Positions 24,493-33,327 of a DNA stretch of 64,000 nucleotides are shown here, in pieces (positions within the stretch are counted from its first letter, which is position 1; the number at the start of each line of letters is the position of its first letter). The stretch spans positions 4,340,001 through 4,404,000 of the forward strand of contig OZ245752.1 in the NCBI GenBank assembly GCA_965227455.1, read 5' to 3'. The stretch is from JABDIP01 sp965227455 (GTDB lineage Bacteria > Pseudomonadota > Alphaproteobacteria > DSM-16000 > Inquilinaceae). The notes beneath the pieces were generated by a model that made no database searches, was not told the DNA's origin, and saw only the letters and a list, made by a program, of their open reading frames with translations. The translations under genes were made by a program, and so were the position numbers.

Positions 24493-25755
24493 GTGACACG
24501 GCACGCGGCGAATATCGGATTGCTGATTGGCCTGGGCCTGCTCGTTCAGGCGAGCTGGCGGACATTCGTGCTTCTGGTGGGCATGGATGACCCCTATCTG
24601 CACTTCCTGGATTTCCCGTCCTTCTATTATGCCGCCGATGCCGTCTTCAACGACGGCCTGTCTCCCTACAGCGCGGATGTAATCGAATCGTACAGCCGCA
24701 TTCTGGATCAGGAAGTATTTCCGTATCTCTATCCCCCCGGTACTCTGCTTGTCTTTTTTCCGTTGTCGTTGCTGGAATACAATCAGGCCGCATGGTCATT
24801 TTTTTTATTCAACATCGTACTTATCGCGCTTCTTTACTATAAGTTGTACAGCGTATTTCTGAGAGAATTCCGGTCCAGGATCTGGTTGCTGTTCTGCTTC
24901 GCGCTCCTGATCGGATCCGACGCGATCATGGCGACCGTGAAATACGGTCAGATCAACCTGCCGGCCGCCTTGGCGATCCTGGTGGCCTGGGACTGGGCCC
25001 GCAACGGACGTCGGCCGGCCTATGTCGGGCTGCTGGTCGGACTCGCCATCGTGCTCAAGACCTACCCCGCACTTCTCCTGCTGGCCTTCCTGGTGCGGCG
25101 GCAGTTGGCGGCGCTTGCCACGGCACTCCTGGTGCCCGCGGCGTTCGCTTTGGCGTCCGTGGCGTTGCTCGGCGTCGATCTCTGGGAAGACTGGCTGTTC
25201 AGGGTGGCTGGAACGGCGTCCTACGCCAATTCTCCGCTAGCGGCGATCTCGCCGGATTCGCCTTTCAATCTGGGGTTCAACGGCGTGTTCTCGCGGCTCT
25301 TGGGCGTGACACCGGCGGCCGAGCTTGCCACCTTCGCGGCATCGGTGCTGGCCGTCGCCCTTTCGGCCCTGTCCCTTTGGCAGGTGCGGCGCGCCGGGGA
25401 CGCCAAATACTTCGATCACGCCTTCGCCGTTCTCACTGCGGTGACGATCCTGGTGGCGCCGCTATCCTGGCCTCATCACCAGGTCTTTGTACTGCCGGCT
25501 CTCATGTATCTTGTGGGGACAGTGCTGGTGCGCGGCGAGCCGGGCACCTGGCCGCTCAAATCCTTCACGATCGGCGTGTTGCTCCTCGGCGCCGCGCCCT
25601 GGCGGTTCTACCTTGAGGAATTCGAATCGCTTGCGGTGTTTCCGTTCCTGGCGTCCTTCGGCCTCTGGTGCCTCCTCGTCCGCGGGCCATTGTTGGAATG
25701 GCTGGCCGCCATATCCAGGCGGGTGCGTGCAGGCGCCGTCCCGGACTCCCGGTGA
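24493..25755 (+). CDS. DUF2029/GT87-type membrane mannosyltransferase-like protein
   Basis: A 420-residue membrane protein of the DUF2029 (GT87) family, GT-C enzymes that transfer mannose or similar sugars from polyprenyl phosphate. Family features are LDFPSFYYAADAVFNDGLSP in the first loop, the YPPGTLLVFFPLSLL motif, ATVKYGQINLPAALAILVAW, and KTYPALLLLAFLVRR. A GTG start at 24493, 4 bp after the preceding stop, gives the right N-terminus (TRHAANIGLLIGLGLL). The part around 24690-24860 is strikingly AT-rich for this genome, including an eight-T run, which hints at foreign origin. Confidence 0.76.
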   Translation: MTRHAANIGLLIGLGLLVQASWRTFVLLVGMDDPYLHFLDFPSFYYAADAVFNDGLSPYSADVIESYSRILDQEVFPYLYPPGTLLVFFPLSLLEYNQAAWSFFLFNIVLIALLYYKLYSVFLREFRSRIWLLFCFALLIGSDAIMATVKYGQINLPAALAILVAWDWARNGRRPAYVGLLVGLAIVLKTYPALLLLAFLVRRQLAALATALLVPAAFALASVALLGVDLWEDWLFRVAGTASYANSPLAAISPDSPFNLGFNGVFSRLLGVTPAAELATFAASVLAVALSALSLWQVRRAGDAKYFDHAFAVLTAVTILVAPLSWPHHQVFVLPALMYLVGTVLVRGEPGTWPLKSFTIGVLLLGAAPWRFYLEEFESLAVFPFLASFGLWCLLVRGPLLEWLAAISRRVRAGAVPDSR

Positions 25756-25831
25756 ACGGCGGTCTCGATTACGGGTTGCTGTGGATCGGCGATAGCGGCG
25801 ACGAGCCCATCGCCGACGCGGTTGCCGTCGC

Positions 25832-26455
25832 CTAGGCGGCGGAACTGCGGTCTTCGAAGCCGCTGGTCGGACCGCCGGGGCTGACGCTGGCGATCACGTC
25901 CACGGTCTCCCGCAGCAGCGCCTCCAGGGCTCCGTCATCCTTGGCGTCGCCGAAGCGCTGCACCAGGTTGTGGTAATCATCCTCGTTGCGCAACGCCCAG
26001 CTCCAGAACAGATCGGTGTCGTCGGGCGACAGCACCGTGCGCAGCCAGAAGCTGAATCGGTCGGCGTCGCGCCAGGCCCGCATCAAGCGGTTGACGCCGC
26101 GGGTCCGGCCACTTGCCGCCTTGCCGCCACGTGCCAGGCGGATCGCCTTGCCGTCTTCCGCAGCGCCACCCGGCTCCAGGATCAACTGGTATTGCCAAAT
26201 CTGGTCGTCCTGGCTGGCCGTGATGTAGCGGGAGTCGGAGAGCTGGGCGCTGAAGCGGGCGATATCGTCGGGCGTCAGGCCGACATCGGCCGCCAGCCTG
26301 TCGGCCTGCAGGGCGCAGCGACCATCGCCATCGGCATTGCAGGCAATAGCGATCAGCAGCCGCAGGGCGCCGGCGGGCAGGCTGGTATCGCGGACCGCGC
26401 GATACGGCACTTTTCGAAATCGTGCCGGCATTCCGGCCAGCGGTTCGGATTCCAT
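25832..26455 (-). CDS. Helix-turn-helix protein paired with a MipZ-like ATPase
   Basis: A 207-residue protein. Residues about 10-75 (FRKVPYRAVRDTSLPAGALR, then a segment ending LAADVGLTPDDIARFSAQL) look like the winged helix of replication initiators or transcription factors. The remainder is helical and includes a basic stretch RLARGGKAASGRTRGVNRLM. I recognise no named family. ATG at 26455 has AAGGGA 7-8 nt upstream; ATG at 26479 would abut an inverted repeat that looks like an operator. It lies downstream of the MipZ-like gene on the same strand, 126 bp apart, and may be its DNA-binding partner, replacing ParB. Confidence 0.6.
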   Translation of the reverse strand: MESEPLAGMPARFRKVPYRAVRDTSLPAGALRLLIAIACNADGDGRCALQADRLAADVGLTPDDIARFSAQLSDSRYITASQDDQIWQYQLILEPGGAAEDGKAIRLARGGKAASGRTRGVNRLMRAWRDADRFSFWLRTVLSPDDTDLFWSWALRNEDDYHNLVQRFGDAKDDGALEALLRETVDVIASVSPGGPTSGFEDRSSAA

Positions 26456-26484
26456 CCCTGTCCCTTGGTATCGCCCCATGCCCG

Positions 26485-26534
26485 CGAATCAGTTCGCGAT
26501 TCGTTTGAGTCTTTATTCCCACGGACCGCGAATC
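26485..26534. promoter_or_regulatory. Candidate operator: repeated CGAATC motif
   Basis: An inverted repeat CGAATC-N7-GATTCG lies at 26485-26503 and a third copy, CGCGAATC, at 26527-26534, all just upstream of the helix-turn-helix gene. It may be the binding site of that protein (autoregulation or DNA anchoring). Inference from position only. Confidence 0.42.
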
Positions 26535-26581
26535 TGCGCAAGCACGGGTCCGAGGCAACCGTTTCGACGGCTCGCGGATCC

Positions 26582-27454
26582 TCAGGCGATGCGGCGGTCG
26601 GTGCTGTCTTCCGCCTGCCGTTCCGGCAGGCCGATCAGGGTCAGCAACTCCTCGATCTCGCGCATCGCGGTGCGATGGCTGCGGCTGCGCGCCATGCCGA
26701 TCGCCGGGTCGTCGAGGTCAAGAACGGTCAGTCCGCTGGTGAACAATTGCCGGAAGATCACCCGCTCGGAGAAGCCGGGCGCCACCCGGAATCCGATCCG
26801 CGGCGACAGGGTTTCCAGCAGCGACTGCATTTGCCGCTTGTTGCGGGAATCGAGCTGCGACAGCCGGTTGCGCATGACGATCCAGTCCGGCGTGCCGCCG
26901 CCGAACGCGGCCCGCCGGGCCGAGCCGTCGGTGACCATGACGCTGTAGGCGCTGGGGCCGATGATGCGCTCGCCATCGACATCGATGCGCACCAGCGCGT
27001 CGAGGTCGAGGAAGCTGTCATTGAGCGGCGTGATCAGCGTGTCGGCCAGGATATGGCCGCACCGGGACAGGAAAGTGTTGTCGCCGGCGATGTCGATGAC
27101 GATGAAGTCGCGGTTGCGGAATCGCTCGAGGACTTTCGCCAGGCGCGAAATCTCATCTTCGCCGGCCTTGCTGGCCGTGTCGTGGATCGAGCGATAGAGG
27201 CCCTGATTGTCCGGCAGGGGCAGGGAGATTTCGGAGGCCGCAAGGAATCTCTGACGGTTGCGCATGAACCGGGACAGGGTGCCCTGGCGTTCGTCGAGAT
27301 CTATGCTGCCCACTGAAAAACCGTGCCGCATCAAGCCGATAATCAGATGGATGGCGACCGTCGATTTGCCGACGCCGCCCTTCTGATTGCCTAGAGCCAA
27401 TACATGCGGCCGATTCCGATCCGTGAACCAGGATCGCAAGACCTTCGTTGTCAC
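26582..27454 (-). CDS. MipZ-family ParA-like ATPase (paralogue)
   Basis: A 290-residue Walker ATPase of the MipZ branch of ParA/MinD proteins, which form nucleotide-dependent dimers and in alphaproteobacteria position the division plane by opposing FtsZ. The deviant Walker A motif GNQKGGVGKST is at 22-32 and IDLDERQGTLSRFMRNRQ at 51-68. LITPLNDSFLDLDALVRID, PDWIVMRNRLSQLDSRN, GFRVAPGFSERVIFRQLF and LTVLDL follow the MipZ family closely. Differences from classical MipZ include KGGV for KGGA and IAGDN where TPGGDS is usual, so this is probably a second, specialised copy. It is not beside parAB or division genes but next to a helix-turn-helix gene. Confidence 0.85.
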   Translation of the reverse strand: MTTKVLRSWFTDRNRPHVLALGNQKGGVGKSTVAIHLIIGLMRHGFSVGSIDLDERQGTLSRFMRNRQRFLAASEISLPLPDNQGLYRSIHDTASKAGEDEISRLAKVLERFRNRDFIVIDIAGDNTFLSRCGHILADTLITPLNDSFLDLDALVRIDVDGERIIGPSAYSVMVTDGSARRAAFGGGTPDWIVMRNRLSQLDSRNKRQMQSLLETLSPRIGFRVAPGFSERVIFRQLFTSGLTVLDLDDPAIGMARSRSHRTAMREIEELLTLIGLPERQAEDSTDRRIA

Positions 27455-27890
27455 TGTCTCCGCCCCCCAGAGTGATCGCCCGCACGGCCGGTCCGGGGCC
27501 TTGGACCGTCGATACGAGCATCGCCCCCGAAACCTCGACGCTCGCGAATGGAAGATACCACATGTTGTCGGTCAATCCGAAGAGACTTACTACAGTTCGT
27601 GTGATTTTCTTTTTTCTCCTATATTTCGGAGTCCTGTGCGAACGTCTTCACCACCTATTCATGTGGTGCCGGAATCGAATATGAGGGCCAATCTCCGCTA
27701 GAAAGGGCGCTGAATTGCACGTATTCATGGCGTGTGGCGGCGATCCATCGACTAAAATACGAGGATCGATCAGAATTCCGCCAGATGCTATTCTTGTCGC
27801 GATTTCGGGAATAACGCGGCCGCGGCGTGCAACCGGATCGCGGCCGCAAATGCCGGCGCATAGCCGTCCGGCAGGCAGACAAGCACTCGG
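27455..27890. other. Intergenic region between the MipZ-like gene and the CHASE kinase
   Basis: A divergent 436-bp spacer. The part from about 27580 to 27800 is AT-rich (a T-run CTTTTTTCTCC near 27610), consistent with promoters for either gene. I find no supported coding sequence, tRNA or clear operator in it. Confidence 0.5.
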
Positions 27891-29954
27891 ATGACGACGC
27901 AGCACGAGACGGCCGCAGATCAGGGTGAGGCCGACGGCGACGGCGCCGACGCGGTCCGCCTGGGTTTCGCCGAGCGGATCCGGCCCTACCTGGCCGGGGC
28001 GGCTGTGCTGCTGTTCGGCTGTGCCATTACCCTGTTCGTCTTTCTCGATGTCCGCCGCCAGCATCTGCAGCAGCTCGACGACGAGTTCCAGGACGAGGCG
28101 GCGGAGATCTACCAGCTGCTCCAGCGCACCATCGATTGGCATGTCGACGTGCTGAACGGCCTGTCGGGGCTGTTCAACGCCTCCGTCGTGGTGACCGAGG
28201 AAGAATTCAATACCTTCATCGCCCCGGCGGTGGAGCGTCAGCCGCATATCCACATGCTTGGCTGGGCGCCGCGCCTGGCCAATGACGCGGTGCCGCCGCG
28301 CCTCAACGAACGGCGTGGTCGCGGGATCATGGACGTCATCGATCCGGACTCCGGTGACGCCTATGCGACGATGCCGGACCGCGACCTGTTCCCGATCGTC
28401 TATGGCCAGCCGGTGGCCGGCAGCGACCTGACCCTCGGCTATGATCTGGCCGGCAATCTGGTGTTCCGCACCGCCATGGCCTGGGCCCGGGACAGCGGCC
28501 TGCCGACCGCGTCACGGCCCGTCGACCTGGCGGGCGACGGCCGGATCGGACGTGGCATCCTGATCTTCTGCCCGCTCTACGCCCGCGATACCAACCCGAT
28601 CGACTATGTCGAGCGACGGCAGGCTCTGACCGGCTTTGTGGTGCTGGCGCTGAGGATCGACGATATGGTCGACTGGGCCGTCGAACACCTGCCGGAATTC
28701 GATCTCGATATCCGCCTCACCGATATCGGCACCGCGCCGGCCAAATCCTTCGTCTATCACTTCGATGCCGAACGCGGCGAAAGCCTGACCGCGCCGCCCG
28801 CCGATACCGGCGACAGCCGGTTCATGTTCGACCGCACGCCGCTGCAGGTCGCAACCCGGGCCTGGGATGCCGATTTCGCGCCGACCGAGCTGTTTGTCGG
28901 ACGGTTCGCATCGGTCCAGCCGGCCATCGTGCTGGGGATCGGGCTGCTGTTGACCGCGCTTCTGGCCTTCTACGCCCAGAGGGAGGCCCGCAACACCGAG
29001 CGGATCAAGGCGCTGGTGCGCGTCCGCACCACCGCGCTGGAAGAAGAGGTCGAAAAGCGCCGGGAGGCGCAGGGCGCGCTCAGGCACCGGGTCGAGGAGC
29101 TGGAGGACATCCGCGACCGGTTGGAACGCCAGGGCGAGCAGCTTGCCGAATTCGCCCGCGACCTCGGCCGGGCCCGCGACAAGGCCGACGCTGCCAATGC
29201 GGCCAAATCCGCGTTCCTGGCCACCATGAGCCATGAATTGCGGACGCCGCTGAATGCGATCATCGGGTTCTCCGAGCTGATCCGGGACGAGCTGGCCGGC
29301 GATATCGGCGACCGGAAATACTGCGACTATGCCCGCGACATCCATGCCAGCGGCCAGCACCTGCTGGCGCTGATCAACGACATCCTGGACGTCTCCAAGG
29401 CCGAGGCCGGCAAGCTGGAGATCAATGACGAGATCGTCGATGTGACGGAATCGGTGCGCTCCTGCGTGCGTCTGTGCCAGGCCCGGGCGGATTCCGCCGG
29501 TGCGGATCTGGTCCAGGAGGTGCCGGACGACCTGCCGCAGCTGCGCGCCGACCGGCGCCGTCTGAAGCAGATCCTGATCAACCTGATCACCAATGCGCTT
29601 AAATTCACCGGCGGCTCCGGCACCGTCACCATCCGCGGCTATGTCGACCCGGACGGCTGCATGGCGATGGAGGTGCGCGACTCCGGCATCGGCATGACCG
29701 AGCGGGAGATCGACAAGGCCCTGGAGCCCTTCGGCCAAGTCGACACCGCCATCAACCGCCGCCATCCCGGCACCGGTCTCGGCCTGCCGCTGACCAAGAG
29801 CATGGTCGAGGTCCATGGCGGCCATCTGGTGATCGAGAGCAAGGTCGGGCAAGGAACCCTGGTGCGCGCTGTGTTCCCTAGCGAGCGGGTGATCCGCGAC
29901 CCGTCGCTGGCGGAGACAGGCGGGCGGCGTGCCGTCGGCAGCCCGGCCGAATAG
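27891..29954 (+). CDS. CHASE-domain sensor histidine kinase
   Basis: A 687-residue inner-membrane kinase. TM1 is at 33-53, then a periplasmic CHASE domain (about 60-340, with HIHMLGWAPRL and LTLGYDLAGN typical of CHASE), TM2 at 344-362, and a coiled coil 370-440. The HisKA domain has phospho-acceptor H448 in FLATMSHELRTPLNAIIGF. The ATPase domain has the N-box LINLITNALKFT and the G-boxes MEVRDSGIGMT and GTGLGL. There is no receiver domain and no adjacent response regulator, so the partner is elsewhere. CHASE domains sense small extracellular ligands; the ligand here is unknown. It ends 3 bp from the convergent TPR gene. Confidence 0.92.
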   Translation: MTTQHETAADQGEADGDGADAVRLGFAERIRPYLAGAAVLLFGCAITLFVFLDVRRQHLQQLDDEFQDEAAEIYQLLQRTIDWHVDVLNGLSGLFNASVVVTEEEFNTFIAPAVERQPHIHMLGWAPRLANDAVPPRLNERRGRGIMDVIDPDSGDAYATMPDRDLFPIVYGQPVAGSDLTLGYDLAGNLVFRTAMAWARDSGLPTASRPVDLAGDGRIGRGILIFCPLYARDTNPIDYVERRQALTGFVVLALRIDDMVDWAVEHLPEFDLDIRLTDIGTAPAKSFVYHFDAERGESLTAPPADTGDSRFMFDRTPLQVATRAWDADFAPTELFVGRFASVQPAIVLGIGLLLTALLAFYAQREARNTERIKALVRVRTTALEEEVEKRREAQGALRHRVEELEDIRDRLERQGEQLAEFARDLGRARDKADAANAAKSAFLATMSHELRTPLNAIIGFSELIRDELAGDIGDRKYCDYARDIHASGQHLLALINDILDVSKAEAGKLEINDEIVDVTESVRSCVRLCQARADSAGADLVQEVPDDLPQLRADRRRLKQILINLITNALKFTGGSGTVTIRGYVDPDGCMAMEVRDSGIGMTEREIDKALEPFGQVDTAINRRHPGTGLGLPLTKSMVEVHGGHLVIESKVGQGTLVRAVFPSERVIRDPSLAETGGRRAVGSPAE

Positions 29955-29957
29955 TCC

Positions 29958-31376
29958 CTAACGGAACGAGCGCGGCATCAGGTCGAAGGCGATGCTGATC
30001 CGCCGGTCGGTGCCGGAGAACGGCACCGTGTTGTGGAACAGGAAGGACGGGAACATCACCACCCGCCCGATCTTCGGCTCCACCAGACGGGTCGCGATCC
30101 CGTCAGGTTCCGGCAGCCCGTATCCCGGACGTCCGAATTCGATCCAGCCGGCATTGCCATCCGCGCCGGTGGCCTCGGGCAACTCGGCATAGTAGACGCC
30201 GCTGAGCCAGGCCGAGGCGTGGATATGCGAAAGCTGCCGCCCGCTCTCCTGGAGCACCGTTCCCCAGATGTTGAGCACGTATTCGTCCGGCAGCCGGCGG
30301 AAATGCGGGTGGTCCGGATCGTGCGCCAGGGAGCTCAGCCGTGTGTCGACCGCGCGGCGGAGAGCGGATTCGAAGGCATGGATCGCGGGCGTGGGCTGCT
30401 GCAGCAAATCGCCGGTCTGGGCGCCGCCGCGGGTGGTCTTGCCGTCCGGCTCCCAGACCAGGGACGGGTGCTCCGTCACGTCCGCGATCAGGGCGGCGTT
30501 GAACGCCTCCAGGCTGTCGAAGCCGTCGGGTAGCGGCAGCTCGGCGATCGTCACCTGCCCCTCGGGATCGGCGATCTTCCTGGCGTCCTCGGGCCGACCC
30601 GCCGCCGTCAGCGCGATGGCCAGGTAGCAGAGCGCTCGGGTGGGCATGGGGGTGACCGCCACTGCCTTTTCCAGAACCTCGACTGCCGCTGTTGCATCGC
30701 CCTGCTTCAGATGGGCCGCGCCGAGGCCGCTCAGCGCCGCGGGTTCCCGCGGGTCGATGGCGAGGGCGGCGCGAAAGCTCTCGACCGCCTCCTCCATGCG
30801 GCCGATCTCCTTCAGGGCATTGCCCAGGCTGGCATGGGTCCGGGTCAGCAGCGCATCGATTGCCAGCGCCGAGCGGAACTCGGCGATGGCGGGCTCCCAC
30901 GCGCACTCCTCCGCCAGCAGGCTGCCGAGATTGCTCTTCAGGATGGCGTCCCGTGGCCGCTCCGAGGCGGCCTGGCGGTAGCAATCGATCGCCTCGCTCC
31001 GCCGCCCGAGATCGGCCAGCACATCGCCGAGCCGGATCCGCGCCGCGGTCAGGTCGGGCTTCACCGCCAGCGCCCGGCGGTAGACATCGAGGGCCTCCAG
31101 CGGTTGGCCCGAGCCGGCCAGGGATGCCGCCAGGGCCGCCAGCGCCGGTGCATTGCTCGGAGCCCCTTCGACCGCCCGCCGCAGCAGCCGGACGGCCTCG
31201 TCGAGATGGCCCGCCTCGGCCTCGATGACGCCGGCCAGATGGGCGGCGCCCGCATGGTCCGCCTGGGCGACGAGCAGCCGGCGGCAGATCTCCAGCGCGC
31301 CTTCGCGCCGGCCGGCGCGGTATCGGCGCACGGCTTCTGCCATCGCCGCGTTCGGGTCGGTCTTGGATCCACTCAT
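29958..31376 (-). CDS. TPR protein with C-terminal 2OG-Fe(II) oxygenase-like domain
   Basis: A 472-residue soluble protein. Residues about 5-270 are seven or eight tetratricopeptide repeats (for example ALEICRRLLVAQADHAGAAH and AIDCYRQAASERPRDAILKS). The C-terminal 200 residues form a double-stranded beta-helix oxygenase-like domain. It has LSHIHASAWLSGVYYAELPE with probable iron ligand His, GWIEFGRPGYGLP, the second His in FPSFLFHNTVPFSGTDRRIS, and Arg for 2-oxoglutarate. Such proteins may hydroxylate proteins, with the TPR part recruiting substrate. ATG at 31376 is preferred over an upstream Met at 31421. Confidence 0.8.
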   Translation of the reverse strand: MSGSKTDPNAAMAEAVRRYRAGRREGALEICRRLLVAQADHAGAAHLAGVIEAEAGHLDEAVRLLRRAVEGAPSNAPALAALAASLAGSGQPLEALDVYRRALAVKPDLTAARIRLGDVLADLGRRSEAIDCYRQAASERPRDAILKSNLGSLLAEECAWEPAIAEFRSALAIDALLTRTHASLGNALKEIGRMEEAVESFRAALAIDPREPAALSGLGAAHLKQGDATAAVEVLEKAVAVTPMPTRALCYLAIALTAAGRPEDARKIADPEGQVTIAELPLPDGFDSLEAFNAALIADVTEHPSLVWEPDGKTTRGGAQTGDLLQQPTPAIHAFESALRRAVDTRLSSLAHDPDHPHFRRLPDEYVLNIWGTVLQESGRQLSHIHASAWLSGVYYAELPEATGADGNAGWIEFGRPGYGLPEPDGIATRLVEPKIGRVVMFPSFLFHNTVPFSGTDRRISIAFDLMPRSFR

Positions 31377-31424
31377 CGCCGGCCTGTATAGCGCGGCGCC
31401 GCTGCCCGATGAAGCGGCCAATCG

Positions 31425-32072
31425 TCAGGCCGATTGCAGCCCCTTGAGGGTCGCCAATGTGGTGTGCCGGATCAGGGCGTCGATGTCGGTCCCCGGCGAC
31501 ACGGCGCAGAAATCCTTGTCGATCTGCAAATAGGAGGTGCCGTGCACGATGGTCCAGAGCGGCAGGGCGACGTCCAGGGTCCCCATGCCGGTCACGCCAT
31601 TGCGGGCGATCCAGGCATCGACCGCGTCCAGCAGCACCTGGAAGCAGGGCCGGCCGTCGGCATGCGCCTTGCCGACCGGCTGCACGTCCGGGTGGGCGCC
31701 GAACATCAGCTTGAAGACGGCGGGCTCGTCGGTGGCGAAGGCCACATAGGCCTGGCCCATGGCGACGATGCTCTCCTCGGTGCCGGACGGATGGGAGTCC
31801 CGCGCGGCGGCGGTGCGTTCCCGCAGCATGCCGAAGCCGCGCTCCGCCACCGCCATGATCAGCGCCCCGCGATCGGCGAAATGGCGATAGGGCGCGGCAG
31901 TGGAAACGCCGGCCAGCCGGCAGGCATCCGCCAGAGTGAACCCTTCGGGCCCCTTGTCACGTAACAGGGTGTGGGCCGCGTCGATCAGCGCGCCCCGCAG
32001 GTCGCCATGGTGATAGGAGCCCTTGCGATGCGGCTTTCCCGTCTTGGTCGCGACAGCCGTCTTTGCGTTCAC
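31425..32072 (-). CDS. TetR-family regulator of the adjacent RND pump
   Basis: A 215-residue repressor. The N-terminal helix-turn-helix (about 18-65) includes YHHGDLRGALIDAAHTLLRD and FTLADACRLAGVSTAAPYRH. A TetR_C-type ligand domain follows (QAYVAFATDEPAVFKLMFG). A GTG start at 32072 has GGAGG 4 nt upstream. It is divergent from the RND adaptor gene, and the spacer holds two abutting 19-bp palindromes that must be its operators. It should repress the pump, and perhaps itself, until an inducing compound binds. Confidence 0.88.
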   Translation of the reverse strand: MNAKTAVATKTGKPHRKGSYHHGDLRGALIDAAHTLLRDKGPEGFTLADACRLAGVSTAAPYRHFADRGALIMAVAERGFGMLRERTAAARDSHPSGTEESIVAMGQAYVAFATDEPAVFKLMFGAHPDVQPVGKAHADGRPCFQVLLDAVDAWIARNGVTGMGTLDVALPLWTIVHGTSYLQIDKDFCAVSPGTDIDALIRHTTLATLKGLQSA

Positions 32073-32112
32073 ATTTCCTCCAGGCAGGGGATTTTTTCGA
32101 TTCGGCTCTTGC

Positions 32113-32131
32113 ATGTTAGCAGGACTAACAT
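32113..32131. promoter_or_regulatory. TetR operator 1
   Basis: ATGTTAGCAGGACTAACAT is a perfect palindrome with 7-bp arms around a 5-bp centre. It lies in the spacer between the TetR gene and the RND adaptor and directly abuts operator 2. Confidence 0.82.
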
Positions 32132-32150
32132 ATGTTAGTGCCCGTAACAT
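32132..32150. promoter_or_regulatory. TetR operator 2
   Basis: ATGTTAGTGCCCGTAACAT has perfect 6-bp arms (ATGTTA/TAACAT) and the same 19-bp length as operator 1, which it follows without a gap. It is 19 bp before the adaptor start codon. Confidence 0.8.
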
Positions 32151-32169
32151 TGATGTAAGGATGCAGGCG

Positions 32170-33321
32170 ATGGAAGGCAACAGCAAAGTGTCGAAGCCGT
32201 CGGTCGGGCGGCGGATCGCAAAGGCGGCAGCCAGTCTCGGTGTCGCCGCGGTCCTGTTGGCCGCCATTGCCGGAGGCGCCAGCATCCTGCACCAGCGTGC
32301 CGCGGCGCGGGTCGGCACGGTCGATCCGACCCCGCCCCTGCCCGTCGCCTCCCGCCTGCTCAACGTGGAAGAGGCCTACGCCGTCACCGACCGGTATGCA
32401 GGGCGGCTGGAGCCGGCGCGGGAAACGCCGCTGTCCTTCGAACGGGCCGGCCTGCTGATCGAGGTGGCGGTGGATGAGGGCGATGCGGTGCGGGAAGGCC
32501 AGGTCATCGCCAGGCTGGATGTGGAGCCGCTGCTGGTGGAGCGCAGCCAGTTGGAGGCAGAGCGCCGTCAGCGCGAGGCCGCCTTGGAACTGGCCCGGTT
32601 GACCACCGAGCGCCAGGAGACCCTGCAACGCCAGGGCCATGCTTCCATGCAGCGCTTCGACGAGGCCCGGCTGTCGGCGGAAGGGCTGGTGGCGGAGCTG
32701 GCCCGCATCGACGCCACCATCGCCGCCATCGATATCGACATCTCCAAATCGGAAATCCTGGCGCCCTTTGCCGGGCAGGTGGCGGACCGGTTCACCGATG
32801 AGGGCCGGGTGGTGTCCCCCGGTGCGCCGGTGGTCCATCTGCTGGAATCCTCACGGGCCCAGGTCCGCATCGGGGTGGCGCCGGCGGCGGCGGCGACCTT
32901 GTCGGCCGGCGACCGGGTTGCGCTGACCAGCGCCGGCATCGAGATGCCGGCCATCGTCAGCGCGGTGCGTCCGGATCTGGCCGGCGGTACGCGCACCGTG
33001 CCGGTGCTGTTCGAGCTGGCCGAGGCGCCGCCCCTGCCCTTCGGCGAGATCGTCGAGCTGGCGATCAATCGCCAGGTTCCGGCCCGCGGCGCCTGGCTGC
33101 CGCTGGCGGCGCTGAGCGAAGGGCCGAAGGGTCTGTGGGTCATCACCACCGTCGAGGATAGCGAGCACGGGCCGGTCACCGCCCGCGAGGCGGTGGAGGT
33201 CATCCATGTGAGCGCCGGCAATGCGTATGTCCGCGGCACCTTCGCCGATGCCACCCGGGTGGTGGTCAATGGCGGCAACCGCACCGCGCCCGGCCAGCGT
33301 GTCGCCCTGGCCGCGGAGTAG
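32170..33321 (+). CDS. RND efflux periplasmic adaptor subunit
   Basis: A 383-residue membrane fusion protein that links an inner-membrane RND pump to an outer-membrane channel. It has an N-terminal membrane helix (about residues 15-35), the biotinyl-lipoyl half TPLSFERAGLLIEVAVDEGD followed by AVREGQVIARLD, a coiled-coil hairpin (about 120-190), and ILAPFAGQVADRFTDEGRVV completing the lipoyl domain. Beta-barrel and membrane-proximal domains follow. ATG at 32170 has AAGGA 9 nt upstream; an ATG at 32161 is too close to it. The pump gene follows after 6 bp. No TolC-like gene is adjacent. Confidence 0.9.
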   Translation: MEGNSKVSKPSVGRRIAKAAASLGVAAVLLAAIAGGASILHQRAAARVGTVDPTPPLPVASRLLNVEEAYAVTDRYAGRLEPARETPLSFERAGLLIEVAVDEGDAVREGQVIARLDVEPLLVERSQLEAERRQREAALELARLTTERQETLQRQGHASMQRFDEARLSAEGLVAELARIDATIAAIDIDISKSEILAPFAGQVADRFTDEGRVVSPGAPVVHLLESSRAQVRIGVAPAAAATLSAGDRVALTSAGIEMPAIVSAVRPDLAGGTRTVPVLFELAEAPPLPFGEIVELAINRQVPARGAWLPLAALSEGPKGLWVITTVEDSEHGPVTAREAVEVIHVSAGNAYVRGTFADATRVVVNGGNRTAPGQRVALAAE

Positions 33322-33327
33322 TCGGTC

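Noticed and set aside
25752..25835. 27-residue frame starting with GTG over the GT87 stop codon
   Set aside because: No recognisable similarity, no separate ribosome-binding site, and it overlaps the convergent gene end; possibly a remnant only.
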